Assembly (NCBI GenBank): GCA_903821255.1
Contig: CAIJKT010001065.1
Span: 1 to 6,625, forward strand
Length of the DNA stretch: 6,625 nucleotides
Direction: 5' to 3'
From: an uncultured Lentisphaeria bacterium
GTDB lineage: Bacteria; Verrucomicrobiota; Lentisphaeria; Victivallales; Victivallaceae
The position numbers and the translations under genes are program-made. This document shows, one piece after another, positions 1-6,388 of this stretch (its first letter is position 1; each line of letters begins with the position of its first letter). The notes beneath the pieces were generated by a model that was not told where the DNA came from, did not search any database, and worked only from the letters and a program-made list of their open reading frames with translations.

Positions 1-378
<378 letters not shown>

Positions 379-383
<5 letters not shown>

Positions 384-407
384 TAAAAGAGCTGAAAGAT
401 ACATCAA
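379..407 (-). promoter_or_regulatory. Candidate sigma70-type promoter for eno
   Basis: On the minus strand a -35-like TTGATG (407-402) and a -10-like AATAAT (384-379) are separated by 17 bases. This would start transcription about 45 bases before the eno ATG. A second possible pair, TTGAAA (423-418) and TATCTT (401-396) with 16-base spacing, lies just upstream. Consensus matches are moderate, and no other minus-strand gene lies close upstream that could carry eno. Confidence 0.42.
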
Positions 408-431
408 AAACTCTAAGTTTCAAAGGCTTGA

Positions 432-1466
432 ATGGCTATTTTATCCGATAATTTTGATTGCCGGAGCTTTCTTGAGGGAGAGACGGCGGCGCATGGCCTG
501 GCGGCATCGGCATCCATGACGCTGACGCCGGAACGGCTGACGGAACTCCGCCGCCGGCTGTCCGCTATCCGTTTCCCGCCGGAGCTGCCGGAATATCTCA
601 GGAATTCGGAGACAATCCGGCGCGACCCGGCAGCGGCATTTCCCTGGGCCGGGTCCATCCTTATGGCGGCGGTGCCGTTCAACCATCTTCCCGGTCCGCC
701 TTTACCGCTGCCCCGCGCCAAATCGCCGGATACCGCCGGCATGATTGCCGGTTACGCCGCCGGAACCGACTACCATCTGCACGGCAGAAGACTGATGGAA
801 AAGCTGCTGGCCGCGCTGGAGCAGGCAACCGGACGGACATTCAGGTTTGATATCTGCATTGATACCAGGCCGCTGCTGGAAAGGGCTTTAGCCGAGGCTG
901 CCGGGCTTGGCCGCATCGGGCGCAACTCCTGCATTCTGTGTCCCGGCAGCGGCAGCGGTTGCTTCATTGTCTCGGCCATGCTTGACCTGAATCTGCCTGA
1001 TGTCCAGGCAAAATGTCCGGACACTCCATGTCCCGGTTGCGGGCAATGCGCCGGGCAGTGTCCGAATCAGGTCATCGGCGCCATTCCGGCGGACTTCAAG
1101 GTAAGCCGCTGCATCAGCAGCCTGACCATGGAAAAACGCGGTCTGCTGACGGCAGAGGAGATGCATCTGCTGGATGGCAATGTCTTCGGCTGCTCAGTCT
1201 GCACCGCGGCCTGTCCGGACAGCAGTTTGCCGGAAGACTTTCCGCTGGATCTGGAATGGCTGCTGTCGGTACCTTCCGCCGAAGTCAGGCGCACCATATC
1301 GGGAACACCGCTGGAATATGCCGGCGTGACTTTGCTGCGCCGCAACGCCCTGATCGTGCTTGGCAATAAACGGTCCGCGGCAGCAGACACCCTGATTAAA
1401 GAGTTTCTTAAAAAGACCGGCAGCCAGTTGCTGATCGATACCGCCCGGCGGCTTCCGCCCCGGTGA
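432..1466 (+). CDS. queG: Epoxyqueuosine reductase QueG-like, double 4Fe-4S protein
   Basis: QueG reduces epoxyqueuosine to queuosine in tRNA wobble position 34, using cobalamin and two 4Fe-4S clusters in the cytoplasm. The 344-residue length is normal for the shorter family form. Visible signatures are the catalytic Asp region I-D144-T-R-P-L-L-E-R, the AGLGRIGRN segment at 157-165, a first cluster motif C200-x2-C203-x2-C206-x3-C210-P, then R-C227-I-S and C254-x2-C257-x3-C261-P. All eight cluster ligands are therefore present. A C-terminal GTPLEYAG...LRRNALIVLGN (291-312) matches the HEAT-like tail. The start at 432 is the first possible one, since TGA lies in frame just before it. There is no good SD (only AAAGG at 422-426), so translation may be weak. 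No queA, tgt or other queuosine gene is in the window. More remote members of the double-cluster family could have other substrates, so the exact reaction is inferred. Confidence 0.85.
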   Translation: MAILSDNFDCRSFLEGETAAHGLAASASMTLTPERLTELRRRLSAIRFPPELPEYLRNSETIRRDPAAAFPWAGSILMAAVPFNHLPGPPLPLPRAKSPDTAGMIAGYAAGTDYHLHGRRLMEKLLAALEQATGRTFRFDICIDTRPLLERALAEAAGLGRIGRNSCILCPGSGSGCFIVSAMLDLNLPDVQAKCPDTPCPGCGQCAGQCPNQVIGAIPADFKVSRCISSLTMEKRGLLTAEEMHLLDGNVFGCSVCTAACPDSSLPEDFPLDLEWLLSVPSAEVRRTISGTPLEYAGVTLLRRNALIVLGNKRSAAADTLIKEFLKKTGSQLLIDTARRLPPR

Positions 1467-1540
1467 CGACTGTTGATTCATCACTTTTACGGGTTAAATT
1501 AGAAATTGTAAACAGTCTATTTTATCGGAGATAAACACAG

Positions 1541-2542
1541 ATGAAGCACTGCAAATATTGTATTCCGGGCATCCTTGCTGTTTTTTTGCTGCTGTTTACG
1601 GCACAGGCGACCGTTGCCGGTTCAGCTTACGATCCGCTGGCGATAGACGCACAATTCACGCCTGAAATCGTTGACCTCACGGTTAATGACGCGGAACGCA
1701 AACGGGACATTCCCGTTCGCGTGTATCTGCCGGCGGAAAAATCTCCCGCCGCAGTTGTACTTTTCAGTCACGGTCTGGGCGGTTCCCGCGAGGGAAACGC
1801 CTATATGGGCCGGCACTGGGCGGCTCGCGGCTACGCGGCAGTATTTATTCAGCATCCGGGCAGCGATACTTCCGTGTGGCAGGACAAGCCTGAAGACCAG
1901 CGGCTGGACGCGATGCGGCAGGCGGCCAGCCTGGAGAATTTCATGCTGCGCGTGAAAGACGTTCCCGCCGTGCTCGACCAGCTTGAGCGGTGGAATAAAA
2001 CCGATGGACACGGGCTGGCGGGTCGGCTGGATTTCACGCGGGTCGGGATGTCAGGCCACTCCTTCGGCGCGGTGACGACCCAGGCGGTCAGCGGACAGAG
2101 TACCCGGCTGGGAAAAGCGCTGTTCACCGATCCGCGGATCAAGGCGGCCATTGCGTTCAGCCCCGGCAGTCCGCGTCAGGGCGCGGACCCCCGGCAGGCG
2201 TTCGGCAGGGTGAAGATACCGTGGATGCTGATGACGGGAACGAAGGATGTTGCTATCATCGGCGATGCCGATTTGAAATCACGCCTGGCGGTGTTTCCCG
2301 CGCTGCCGCCGGGCGGCAAATACGAACTGGTTCTTTACCGGGCGGAGCATTCCGCCTTTACTGACCGGGCGCTGCCGGGCGATACTGAGCCGCGGAATCC
2401 GAATCACCACCGGGCGATTCTTGCCCTGAGCACGGCGTTCTGGGATGCCTGGCTGCGCGAGGACGCGGCCGCCAAAGTCTGGCTTGACGGCGAGGGGCCG
2501 CGTTCGGTGCTGGAGAAGGATGACCGCTGGCAGACGAAATGA
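1541..2542 (+). CDS. Exported alpha/beta hydrolase, dienelactone hydrolase / PAF-acetylhydrolase-like
   Basis: Predicted secreted or periplasmic serine hydrolase acting on an unknown ester or similar bond. Residues 1-27 form a signal peptide: basic start, hydrophobic stretch 8-22 with an LLLF core, and likely cleavage near ATVAG or GSA (26-29). The fold signatures are complete: oxyanion segment F-S-H77-G-L-G80, nucleophile elbow G172-H-S174-F-G176, acid GTKD236, and histidine AEH270. Length (333) fits the COG4188-type predicted dienelactone hydrolases. An SD-like CGGAG (1526-1530) sits 10 bases before the ATG. The gene follows the queG-like gene after 74 bases containing a weak possible promoter, TTGATT (1473-1478) and TAAATT (1495-1500), so it may be transcribed separately. 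Two more histidines (289-290) near the C-terminus are not assigned a role. The substrate cannot be read from the sequence or from the neighbours. Confidence 0.85.
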   Translation: MKHCKYCIPGILAVFLLLFTAQATVAGSAYDPLAIDAQFTPEIVDLTVNDAERKRDIPVRVYLPAEKSPAAVVLFSHGLGGSREGNAYMGRHWAARGYAAVFIQHPGSDTSVWQDKPEDQRLDAMRQAASLENFMLRVKDVPAVLDQLERWNKTDGHGLAGRLDFTRVGMSGHSFGAVTTQAVSGQSTRLGKALFTDPRIKAAIAFSPGSPRQGADPRQAFGRVKIPWMLMTGTKDVAIIGDADLKSRLAVFPALPPGGKYELVLYRAEHSAFTDRALPGDTEPRNPNHHRAILALSTAFWDAWLREDAAAKVWLDGEGPRSVLEKDDRWQTK

Positions 2543-2572
2543 CGTTTCCGGCTAAAGTCTTCGCGACGATGG

Positions 2573-2596
2573 TTTCCCGGTTGCAAAACCCGGAAA
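2573..2596 (+). terminator. Hairpin with GCAA tetraloop after the hydrolase gene
   Basis: The arms TTTCCCGGTT (2573-2582) and AACCCGGAAA (2587-2596) pair over 10 positions with one C-C mismatch around a GCAA loop, a GNRA-type tetraloop. It lies 30 bases after the hydrolase stop. No U-run follows, so it is not a standard Rho-independent terminator. It may be a 3'-end stabilising hairpin or a structured leader of the next operon. A weak promoter match, TTGCAA (2581-2586) and TAAGAT (2603-2608), overlaps it. Confidence 0.4.
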
Positions 2597-2654
2597 GGGA
2601 GTTAAGATTAATGTCGCGTCTTTAAGAGTTATTTACGGGCTAAGGAGCTCTGTT

Positions 2655-3839
2655 ATGGAAAAACCCCGGATAATGATTGTTGACGATACTCCGGTAAATC
2701 TGGAAATACTGCATAAGCTGCTGAGCGCTCACGGCTACCAGACGGCGATGTTTATGAGCGGCGAGCTCGCCTGGCAGGAGCTTGGAACGTCCGTGCCGGA
2801 TTTAATCCTGCTGGATATTTGTATGCCGGGAATGAACGGTTATGAATTATGCGGCAGAATCAAGAACCGGGATGAACTGAAGGATGTCCCGGTTATCTTT
2901 CTCAGCGGGATGAACGAAGTTGTTGACAAACTCAATGCCTTCCATACGGGCGGCGTTGATTACATCACTAAGCCTTTTCAGGGCGAGGAAGTGCTGATCC
3001 GCGTCAAGACTCATTTAAAAATACAGCAGCAGCAGCGGGAGTTGAAGGAAAATCTTGCGGCACTGCAGAAACTGGAACGGTCGCTGGAGGAATCGCTGGA
3101 GACGCTGAAAAAGGATGAAGAGGCAGGCCGCATAGTGCAATTCAAGCTGCTGCCGAAAAGCGACGTAATGCTGGGCGGTTATGAATTTTCGCATTTCCTG
3201 AAGCCGTCCATGTATATGAGCGGCGACTTTCTCGATTACTTTGAGCTGGATGAAAAGTACGCCGTATTTTATTTTGCGGACGTTTCCGGGCATGGCGCGG
3301 CATCGGCATTCATTACTTTTCTGATGAAAAGTTTTATCGGCAGCTTCCGCACCAGTTATCTTAAAAAAATCGACCGCGTGGTTATTGACCCGGCGGAAAT
3401 ACTGGGAAGATTCAATCAGAGCCTGATCGAAGAAAACCTGGACAAATTCATCGCACTGTTTTTCGGAGTGCTGGACAAGACAGAGAACAAGCTTATTTTT
3501 GCCAATGGCGGACATTTCCCGATGCCGTTTTTGTCCAGTCCGGAAGGCTCGCGGCGGATTATCCAGAAATCAATCCCTGTCGGATTGTTTGAGAACTCCG
3601 TATACAGCAATCTCGTTATTGACCTGCCGGAAGAGTTTTCATTCATGATTTTCAGCGACGGGGTACTGGAGATTCTGCCGGAGGACAATATTGTAAAGCA
3701 GCTCGAATTTCTCGAAGAACTTACCGGAACGGTAAACGGCGATATTAACAATGTGATCCGCCGGCTGGAGCCGGCGATGCCGGAGTCGCTGCTGGACGAC
3801 ATCACAGTCATGCTTATAACCAGACGGAGGACAACATAA
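2655..3839 (+). CDS. Response regulator with PP2C/SpoIIE-type phosphatase output (RsbU/HsbR-like)
   Basis: Likely a phosphorylation-controlled serine phosphatase that dephosphorylates a STAS protein in a partner-switching pathway. Residues 1-120 are a receiver domain: acidic pair D10-D11, phosphoacceptor D54 in LILLDICMPGMNGYE, switch S84, and K106 in YITKPF. Residues about 120-158 are a Gln/Glu/Leu-rich coiled coil (KIQQQQREL...ERSLEESLETLKK) suited to dimer signalling. Residues about 165-390 are the phosphatase domain with metal-binding acids D191 (MSGDF), D209 (FADVSGHG), D335 (IFSDGV) and D382 (LLDDIT). All are present, so it should be active. A strong SD TAAGGAG (2641-2647) lies 7 bases before the ATG. 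Its stop overlaps the start of the STAS gene by one base, which marks that protein as the likely substrate. No sensor kinase is adjacent, so the input is unknown. Confidence 0.92.
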   Translation: MEKPRIMIVDDTPVNLEILHKLLSAHGYQTAMFMSGELAWQELGTSVPDLILLDICMPGMNGYELCGRIKNRDELKDVPVIFLSGMNEVVDKLNAFHTGGVDYITKPFQGEEVLIRVKTHLKIQQQQRELKENLAALQKLERSLEESLETLKKDEEAGRIVQFKLLPKSDVMLGGYEFSHFLKPSMYMSGDFLDYFELDEKYAVFYFADVSGHGAASAFITFLMKSFIGSFRTSYLKKIDRVVIDPAEILGRFNQSLIEENLDKFIALFFGVLDKTENKLIFANGGHFPMPFLSSPEGSRRIIQKSIPVGLFENSVYSNLVIDLPEEFSFMIFSDGVLEILPEDNIVKQLEFLEELTGTVNGDINNVIRRLEPAMPESLLDDITVMLITRRRTT

Positions 3840-3841
3840 TG
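3826..3841 (+). promoter_or_regulatory. Translational coupling junction: SD plus TAATG overlap
   Basis: GGAGGA (3826-3831), inside the last codons of the phosphatase gene, is the SD for the STAS gene 7 bases further on. The stop TAA (3837-3839) and start ATG (3839-3841) share one A. This arrangement favours re-initiation by the same ribosome and fixed stoichiometry of the two proteins. Confidence 0.85.
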
Positions 3842-4330
3842 GACGGCAGGATTTTATATTCAAAGGTTGACAACCGTTATTTTATCAAATTTACCGGTAC
3901 GCTCCGTTACACCATCAGCCGCGGACTCGATATTTTTCTCAATAAAATGTTTGAAGACCCCGCGCTGGAGGATGTGCTGCTTGACATCTCGGAGGCCGAA
4001 TATTTCGACAGCACGAATCTTGGCCTCCTGGCAAAAATTGCCAGTCAGATGCAGAAGCGGTTCAACCGGAAAGTAACCCTGTTTTCAACGAATCCCAATA
4101 TCAATTTCCTGCTGGATAATATGGGCCTGAGCAAGGTGTTTATAATTGTGGACAAGCCGGACTTTACCGCCGACAATCTCCGGCAGATTCCGGATTTGCA
4201 GGCTACGGAAAGAGAACGCGCACTGGTGATCCTGGAAGCCCACCGCCTGCTCATGGATATGAACGAAAAAAACCGCGATACCTTTAAAGACATCGTCGAA
4301 CTGCTGGAAAAAGACGTCAGCCAAAGCTGA
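3839..4330 (+). CDS. STAS-domain anti-sigma factor antagonist with helical C-terminal extension
   Basis: Likely the switch protein of a partner-switching module. In its dephosphorylated form it would bind an anti-sigma factor or other target, and phosphorylation would release it. Residues about 1-110 fit a STAS domain, with the conserved phosphosite loop Y-F-D57-S58-T59-N-L-G following strand VLLDIS (46-51). S58 is the predicted phosphoserine. Residues about 120-163 form an extra charged helical tail (ATERERALVILEAHRLLMDM, then a second helix) absent from minimal SpoIIAA-type proteins of about 110-120 residues. From memory the overall length resembles HsbA of Pseudomonas, but I cannot align them here. 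It is coupled to the upstream phosphatase by a 1-base overlap. No HATPase anti-sigma kinase or sigma factor is in the window, so the partner must be encoded elsewhere. Confidence 0.9.
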   Translation: MDGRILYSKVDNRYFIKFTGTLRYTISRGLDIFLNKMFEDPALEDVLLDISEAEYFDSTNLGLLAKIASQMQKRFNRKVTLFSTNPNINFLLDNMGLSKVFIIVDKPDFTADNLRQIPDLQATERERALVILEAHRLLMDMNEKNRDTFKDIVELLEKDVSQS

Positions 4331-4336
4331 TTTGCG

Positions 4337-4672
4337 CTACTGTTTGCTGACAGACTGGTTGTGCTGATCGTTGATGTTATTGACTCGCTGCATGAGCTTG
4401 GTTTTATTGATCGGGCTGGAATTCTGATTGATGGAATTGCCGATTTCGTGTGCCGCCATGGTTCCGGTGACATCGCCCGGCATTCCTACCGCCGCCCCGG
4501 AAGCGGTTCCGGCGGCTGTGGCGGATGCTCCGGTTGCCGCCTGACCCTGCGTTTGCGCGGCGGCAGTTGAGGCCGTCTGCTCAGTTTCGGGATTGCCGAA
4601 GACATTTTTGATAAACCAGTGAACTCCGACTGCCAGCGCCGCAATAAGTATCAGATACAATAAGAATTTCAT
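4337..4672 (-). CDS. Small Ala/Thr-rich single-pass membrane protein, unknown function
   Basis: I do not recognise this 111-residue protein. Residues 1-25 form one hydrophobic segment (MKFLLYLILIAALAVGVHWF onward) with no cysteine and no clear cleavage site, so an N-terminal anchor is more likely than a signal peptide. Residues about 31-65 are a low-complexity Ala/Thr/Gly/Gln linker. Residues about 72-111 are polar and Asn/Gln-rich with a possible amphipathic helix (INKTKLMQRVNNIN). This looks like a short membrane-tethered protein that places a small C-terminal region outside the inner membrane. A strong SD GGAGG (4683-4679) lies 6 bases before the ATG, and a good promoter is found upstream, both of which support a real gene. 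It runs convergently to the STAS gene, the two stop codons being 6 bases apart, with no terminator visible between them. Confidence 0.75.
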   Translation of the reverse strand: MKFLLYLILIAALAVGVHWFIKNVFGNPETEQTASTAAAQTQGQAATGASATAAGTASGAAVGMPGDVTGTMAAHEIGNSINQNSSPINKTKLMQRVNNINDQHNQSVSKQ

Positions 4673-4711
4673 GACAAACCTCCATTGTTAAAAACATCAT
4701 CATCAATAATG

Positions 4712-4740
4712 ATTATAACACCTGAATGTAATAAAAACAA
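4712..4740 (-). promoter_or_regulatory. Sigma70-type promoter for the small membrane protein gene
   Basis: On the minus strand a perfect TATAAT (4717-4712) lies 17 bases after TTGTTT (4740-4735). Transcription would begin near 4705, giving a leader of about 32 bases with the GGAGG SD. The -35 matches only at TTG, but spacing and -10 are ideal. Confidence 0.6.
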
Positions 4741-4788
4741 AAAAATCTGAAAAATTTAGATGGCGGAATCACCGGCAGTAAGTGCCGG
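4734..4788 (-). terminator. Possible terminator at the 3' end of the radical SAM gene
   Basis: A perfect 6-bp stem CCGGCA/TGCCGG with a 5-base loop (4788-4772) ends directly before the radical SAM stop codon. A T-rich tract on the minus strand (ATTTTTCAG then TTTTTTTG, 4758-4734) follows after about 13 bases. The gap between stem and U-tract is longer than in a textbook terminator, so function is uncertain. The same T-tract supplies the -35 of the next gene. Confidence 0.35.
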
Positions 4789-5890
4789 CTTTGGCCAGTT
4801 GCGCGCCTTTCAGTCCGATGTCTTCCAAACCTTTCAACTGGTGGATCTTGCGGTATTCAATAATTTTTCTGGCGGTTTCCGGGCCGATTCCGGGAATCCG
4901 CAGCAGATTGTTTTTGGTCGCGCGGTTGATGTTCACCGGGAAATATTCCGGATGATTGTCCGCCCAGACCTGTTTGGGGTCCCGGTCCAGTTTGAGATTT
5001 CCGTCCGCGCCGAAAATCAGATCGTCTTTTTCAAAGCCGTACCGCCGGAGCAGAAAATCGCACTGGTAAAGGCGGTGTTCGCGGGTCAGATGATCTTCCG
5101 GCTTCAGCGAGAAATTGCGTTCGCCGGGAATATCCGGCGCACCCAGGCCCGGCTGGTAGGCGGAAAAATAAATCCGTTCGAACTTCAGCCGGTTATATAC
5201 CGCGTCCATGTAATCAATGATTTCCATATCCTTCTCGTCGGCGGCGCCGACAATGAACTGGGTCGTGCATTTCACCTTGGCGTATTTTTCGCCTTTGGCG
5301 GTCAGGCGGCTCATTAATTTTACCGGGCGCACAATGTCCGCATTGAAATCCTTTGACGCTGACAGTTTCCGGAAATACTTTTCGCCGGGGGTCTCGATGT
5401 TCAGCGAAACTGCGGTTGACAGGCTGATGGCTTCCTCGACCGCGGCATCCGATGCGCCAGGAATTATTTTCAGGTGAACGTAGCCTTTGAACCCGTATTT
5501 CAGGCGGAGAATCGCGACCGTGGCATTAAGCTGCTGCATGGTGTAGTCCGGGGTGCCGATCACGCCGGAGCTGAGGAACAGGCCGAATACTTTTCCGCCG
5601 CGGTAATATTCCATGAACAGCCGGGCGGCCTCCGCCGGCGTAAGCGAACAGCGGCGGGCATTGGCGTCAGTGCGGAGCGGACAGTATTTACAGTCATTGG
5701 CGCAACAGTTCGACAGCAGGGTTTTCAGCAGAATGCTGTAGCCGCCGCCGGGCAGCGGAACCGGATACAGCCATTTACCGCCGTCCCCGCTGCGGTGCCG
5801 CCGGTCTTCCTTGCCGGTGCCGCAGGCGCAGGCAAGGTCATACTGCGATGCCGCGGAGAGAATATTCAGTTTTTCAAGTGTGCTGTCCAT
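4769..5890 (-). CDS. Radical SAM protein with C-terminal helix-hairpin-helix, putative DNA modification/repair type
   Basis: Matches by eye the family annotated as putative DNA modification/repair radical SAM protein (TIGR03916), whose reaction is not established. Residue 1-23 region (EKLNILSAASQYDLACAC) fits the family start. The cluster motif is C63-x3-C67-x2-C70 (CCANDCKYC), which would bind the SAM-cleaving 4Fe-4S cluster. GLFLSSGVIGTPDYTM (103-118) and GYVHLKIIPGA (136-146) are typical strands of the radical SAM barrel. Residues about 318-347 (FPVNINRATKNNLLRIPGIG and following) form a ComEA/RuvA-like helix-hairpin-helix, suggesting nucleic acid contact. At 373 residues it appears somewhat shorter than the usual roughly 400-420, from memory. 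There is no SD before the ATG and no other in-frame ATG/GTG/TTG upstream before a stop. The UDG-linked partner protein often found next to this family is absent here. No SPASM domain is seen, so peptide maturation is unlikely. Confidence 0.88.
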   Translation of the reverse strand: MDSTLEKLNILSAASQYDLACACGTGKEDRRHRSGDGGKWLYPVPLPGGGYSILLKTLLSNCCANDCKYCPLRTDANARRCSLTPAEAARLFMEYYRGGKVFGLFLSSGVIGTPDYTMQQLNATVAILRLKYGFKGYVHLKIIPGASDAAVEEAISLSTAVSLNIETPGEKYFRKLSASKDFNADIVRPVKLMSRLTAKGEKYAKVKCTTQFIVGAADEKDMEIIDYMDAVYNRLKFERIYFSAYQPGLGAPDIPGERNFSLKPEDHLTREHRLYQCDFLLRRYGFEKDDLIFGADGNLKLDRDPKQVWADNHPEYFPVNINRATKNNLLRIPGIGPETARKIIEYRKIHQLKGLEDIGLKGAQLAKAGTYCR

Positions 5891-5990
5891 GCCATTTTTA
5901 CCAATATTTTAAGCGACGGAATACCTGTCATATATAATATAACTATGAAATTAATATTTGCCGGTTTTTTATAAAAATATGCCATTTTTA
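5889..5990. repeat. 12-bp direct repeat ATGCCATTTTTA, 90 bp apart
   Basis: ATGCCATTTTTA occurs at 5889-5900, spanning the radical SAM start codon, and again at 5979-5990. On the minus strand each reads TAAAAATGGCAT. The repeat is AT-rich and could be chance, but the first copy covers the translation start region of a gene that lacks an SD. Confidence 0.4.
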
Positions 5991-6070
5991 TTTTAAATTG
6001 AAATCAGTTTATTCCGTATGCGGTATGGCAATTGACCGGGCAGTCCGGTTCTCCGGAAGTTCTGGACAAA

Positions 6071-6103
6071 AAGCGGGAAAAATGTTGCGAAATAAGCGGG
6101 AAA
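6071..6103. repeat. 10-bp direct repeat AAGCGGGAAA, 23 bp period
   Basis: AAGCGGGAAA occurs at 6071-6080 and 6094-6103, a centre distance of 23 bp (roughly two helical turns). This spacing suits a pair of protein-binding half-sites, but no regulator is identified. Confidence 0.4.
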
Positions 6104-6136
6104 TGCTAAATAATATTGATTTGAAGAGGACCGTCC

Positions 6137-6190
6137 GTTGCCGCCGGCTGCAACAATTCTGTTGCAACCGCACCCGTAACTTTGACGGGT
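6137..6190. other. Cluster of short hairpins with alternative pairing
   Basis: Three inverted repeats sit within 54 bases. TGCAACA (6149-6155) pairs with TGTTGCA (6160-6166) over an ATTC loop. GTTGC (6137-6141) can instead pair with GCAAC (6150-6154), using the same bases. ACCCGT (6172-6177) pairs with ACGGGT (6185-6190). On the minus strand they directly follow the decayed small gene, so they may end or protect its transcript. No U-run follows. Confidence 0.4.
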
Positions 6191-6205
6191 TCTAGAACGA
6201 CGCGA

Positions 6206-6362
6206 TCAGGAAGGGAACAGTTCGTCTGCAGTTTGAGTTATCTGCGGGGAGAGTGTCGCATACATCAGGATCCCGATTGACTACAAGACCGGTTGCGATG
6301 AACACACTCATTCCGACGATCAACAAGATCTCCACTACATTGAAAAGCGATTTTTTCTCTAT
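6206..6362 (-). pseudogene. Decayed paralog of the adjacent 51-residue candidate lipoprotein
   Basis: This is the second copy of the unit at 6389-6544, 26 bases after its stop. A full SD AAGGAGG (6375-6369) is kept with 6-base spacing, but the codon at the start position is ATA (6362-6360) and no ATG, GTG or TTG is near. The frame then reads EKKSLFNVVEILLIVGM and onward to PDVCDTLP, closely matching the intact copy. After residue 39 one extra base, in or next to the CCCC run at 6249-6245, shifts the frame. Removing it gives QITQTADELFPS and a TGA at 6208-6206, ending at exactly residue 51 like the intact copy. With that correction 34 of 50 residues agree by my count. The lipobox cysteine is replaced by Asn. 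If the extra base is real, the uncorrected frame runs on to TAG at 6194-6192. AUA initiation or a sequencing error are alternatives. Confidence 0.7.
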
Positions 6363-6388
6363 TTTATACCTCCTTGTTAAGTTTTAGT

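Larger units (their letters stand above)
5891..6205. other. Intergenic stretch without a supported gene
   Basis: About 315 bases between the radical SAM start and the decayed small gene. The part 5891-6000 is very AT-rich and could hold the radical SAM promoter: several TATAAT-like hexamers occur on the minus strand near 5925-5945, but none has a convincing -35. The part 6030-6205 is GC-richer and holds short hairpins and direct repeats. Open frames here lack an SD and recognisable composition. I saw no tRNA or riboswitch consensus. Confidence 0.6.

Noticed and set aside
413..742. Minus-strand frames overlapping the queG-like gene
   Set aside because: They are shadows of a GC-rich gene with eight conserved iron-sulfur cysteines on the plus strand.
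4760..5317. 185-codon plus-strand frame
   Set aside because: It is antisense to the radical SAM gene, whose cluster motif and HhH domain fix the true strand and frame.
5869..5985. Short minus-strand frame starting ATGGCATATTTT that overlaps the radical SAM start out of frame
   Set aside because: It has no SD, is about 38 codons of AT-rich composition, and nothing indicates a leader peptide beyond its position.
5998..6195. 65-codon plus-strand frame starting at TTG
   Set aside because: There is no SD, the start is TTG in an AT-rich tract, the composition is not protein-like, and it runs across hairpins and repeats.
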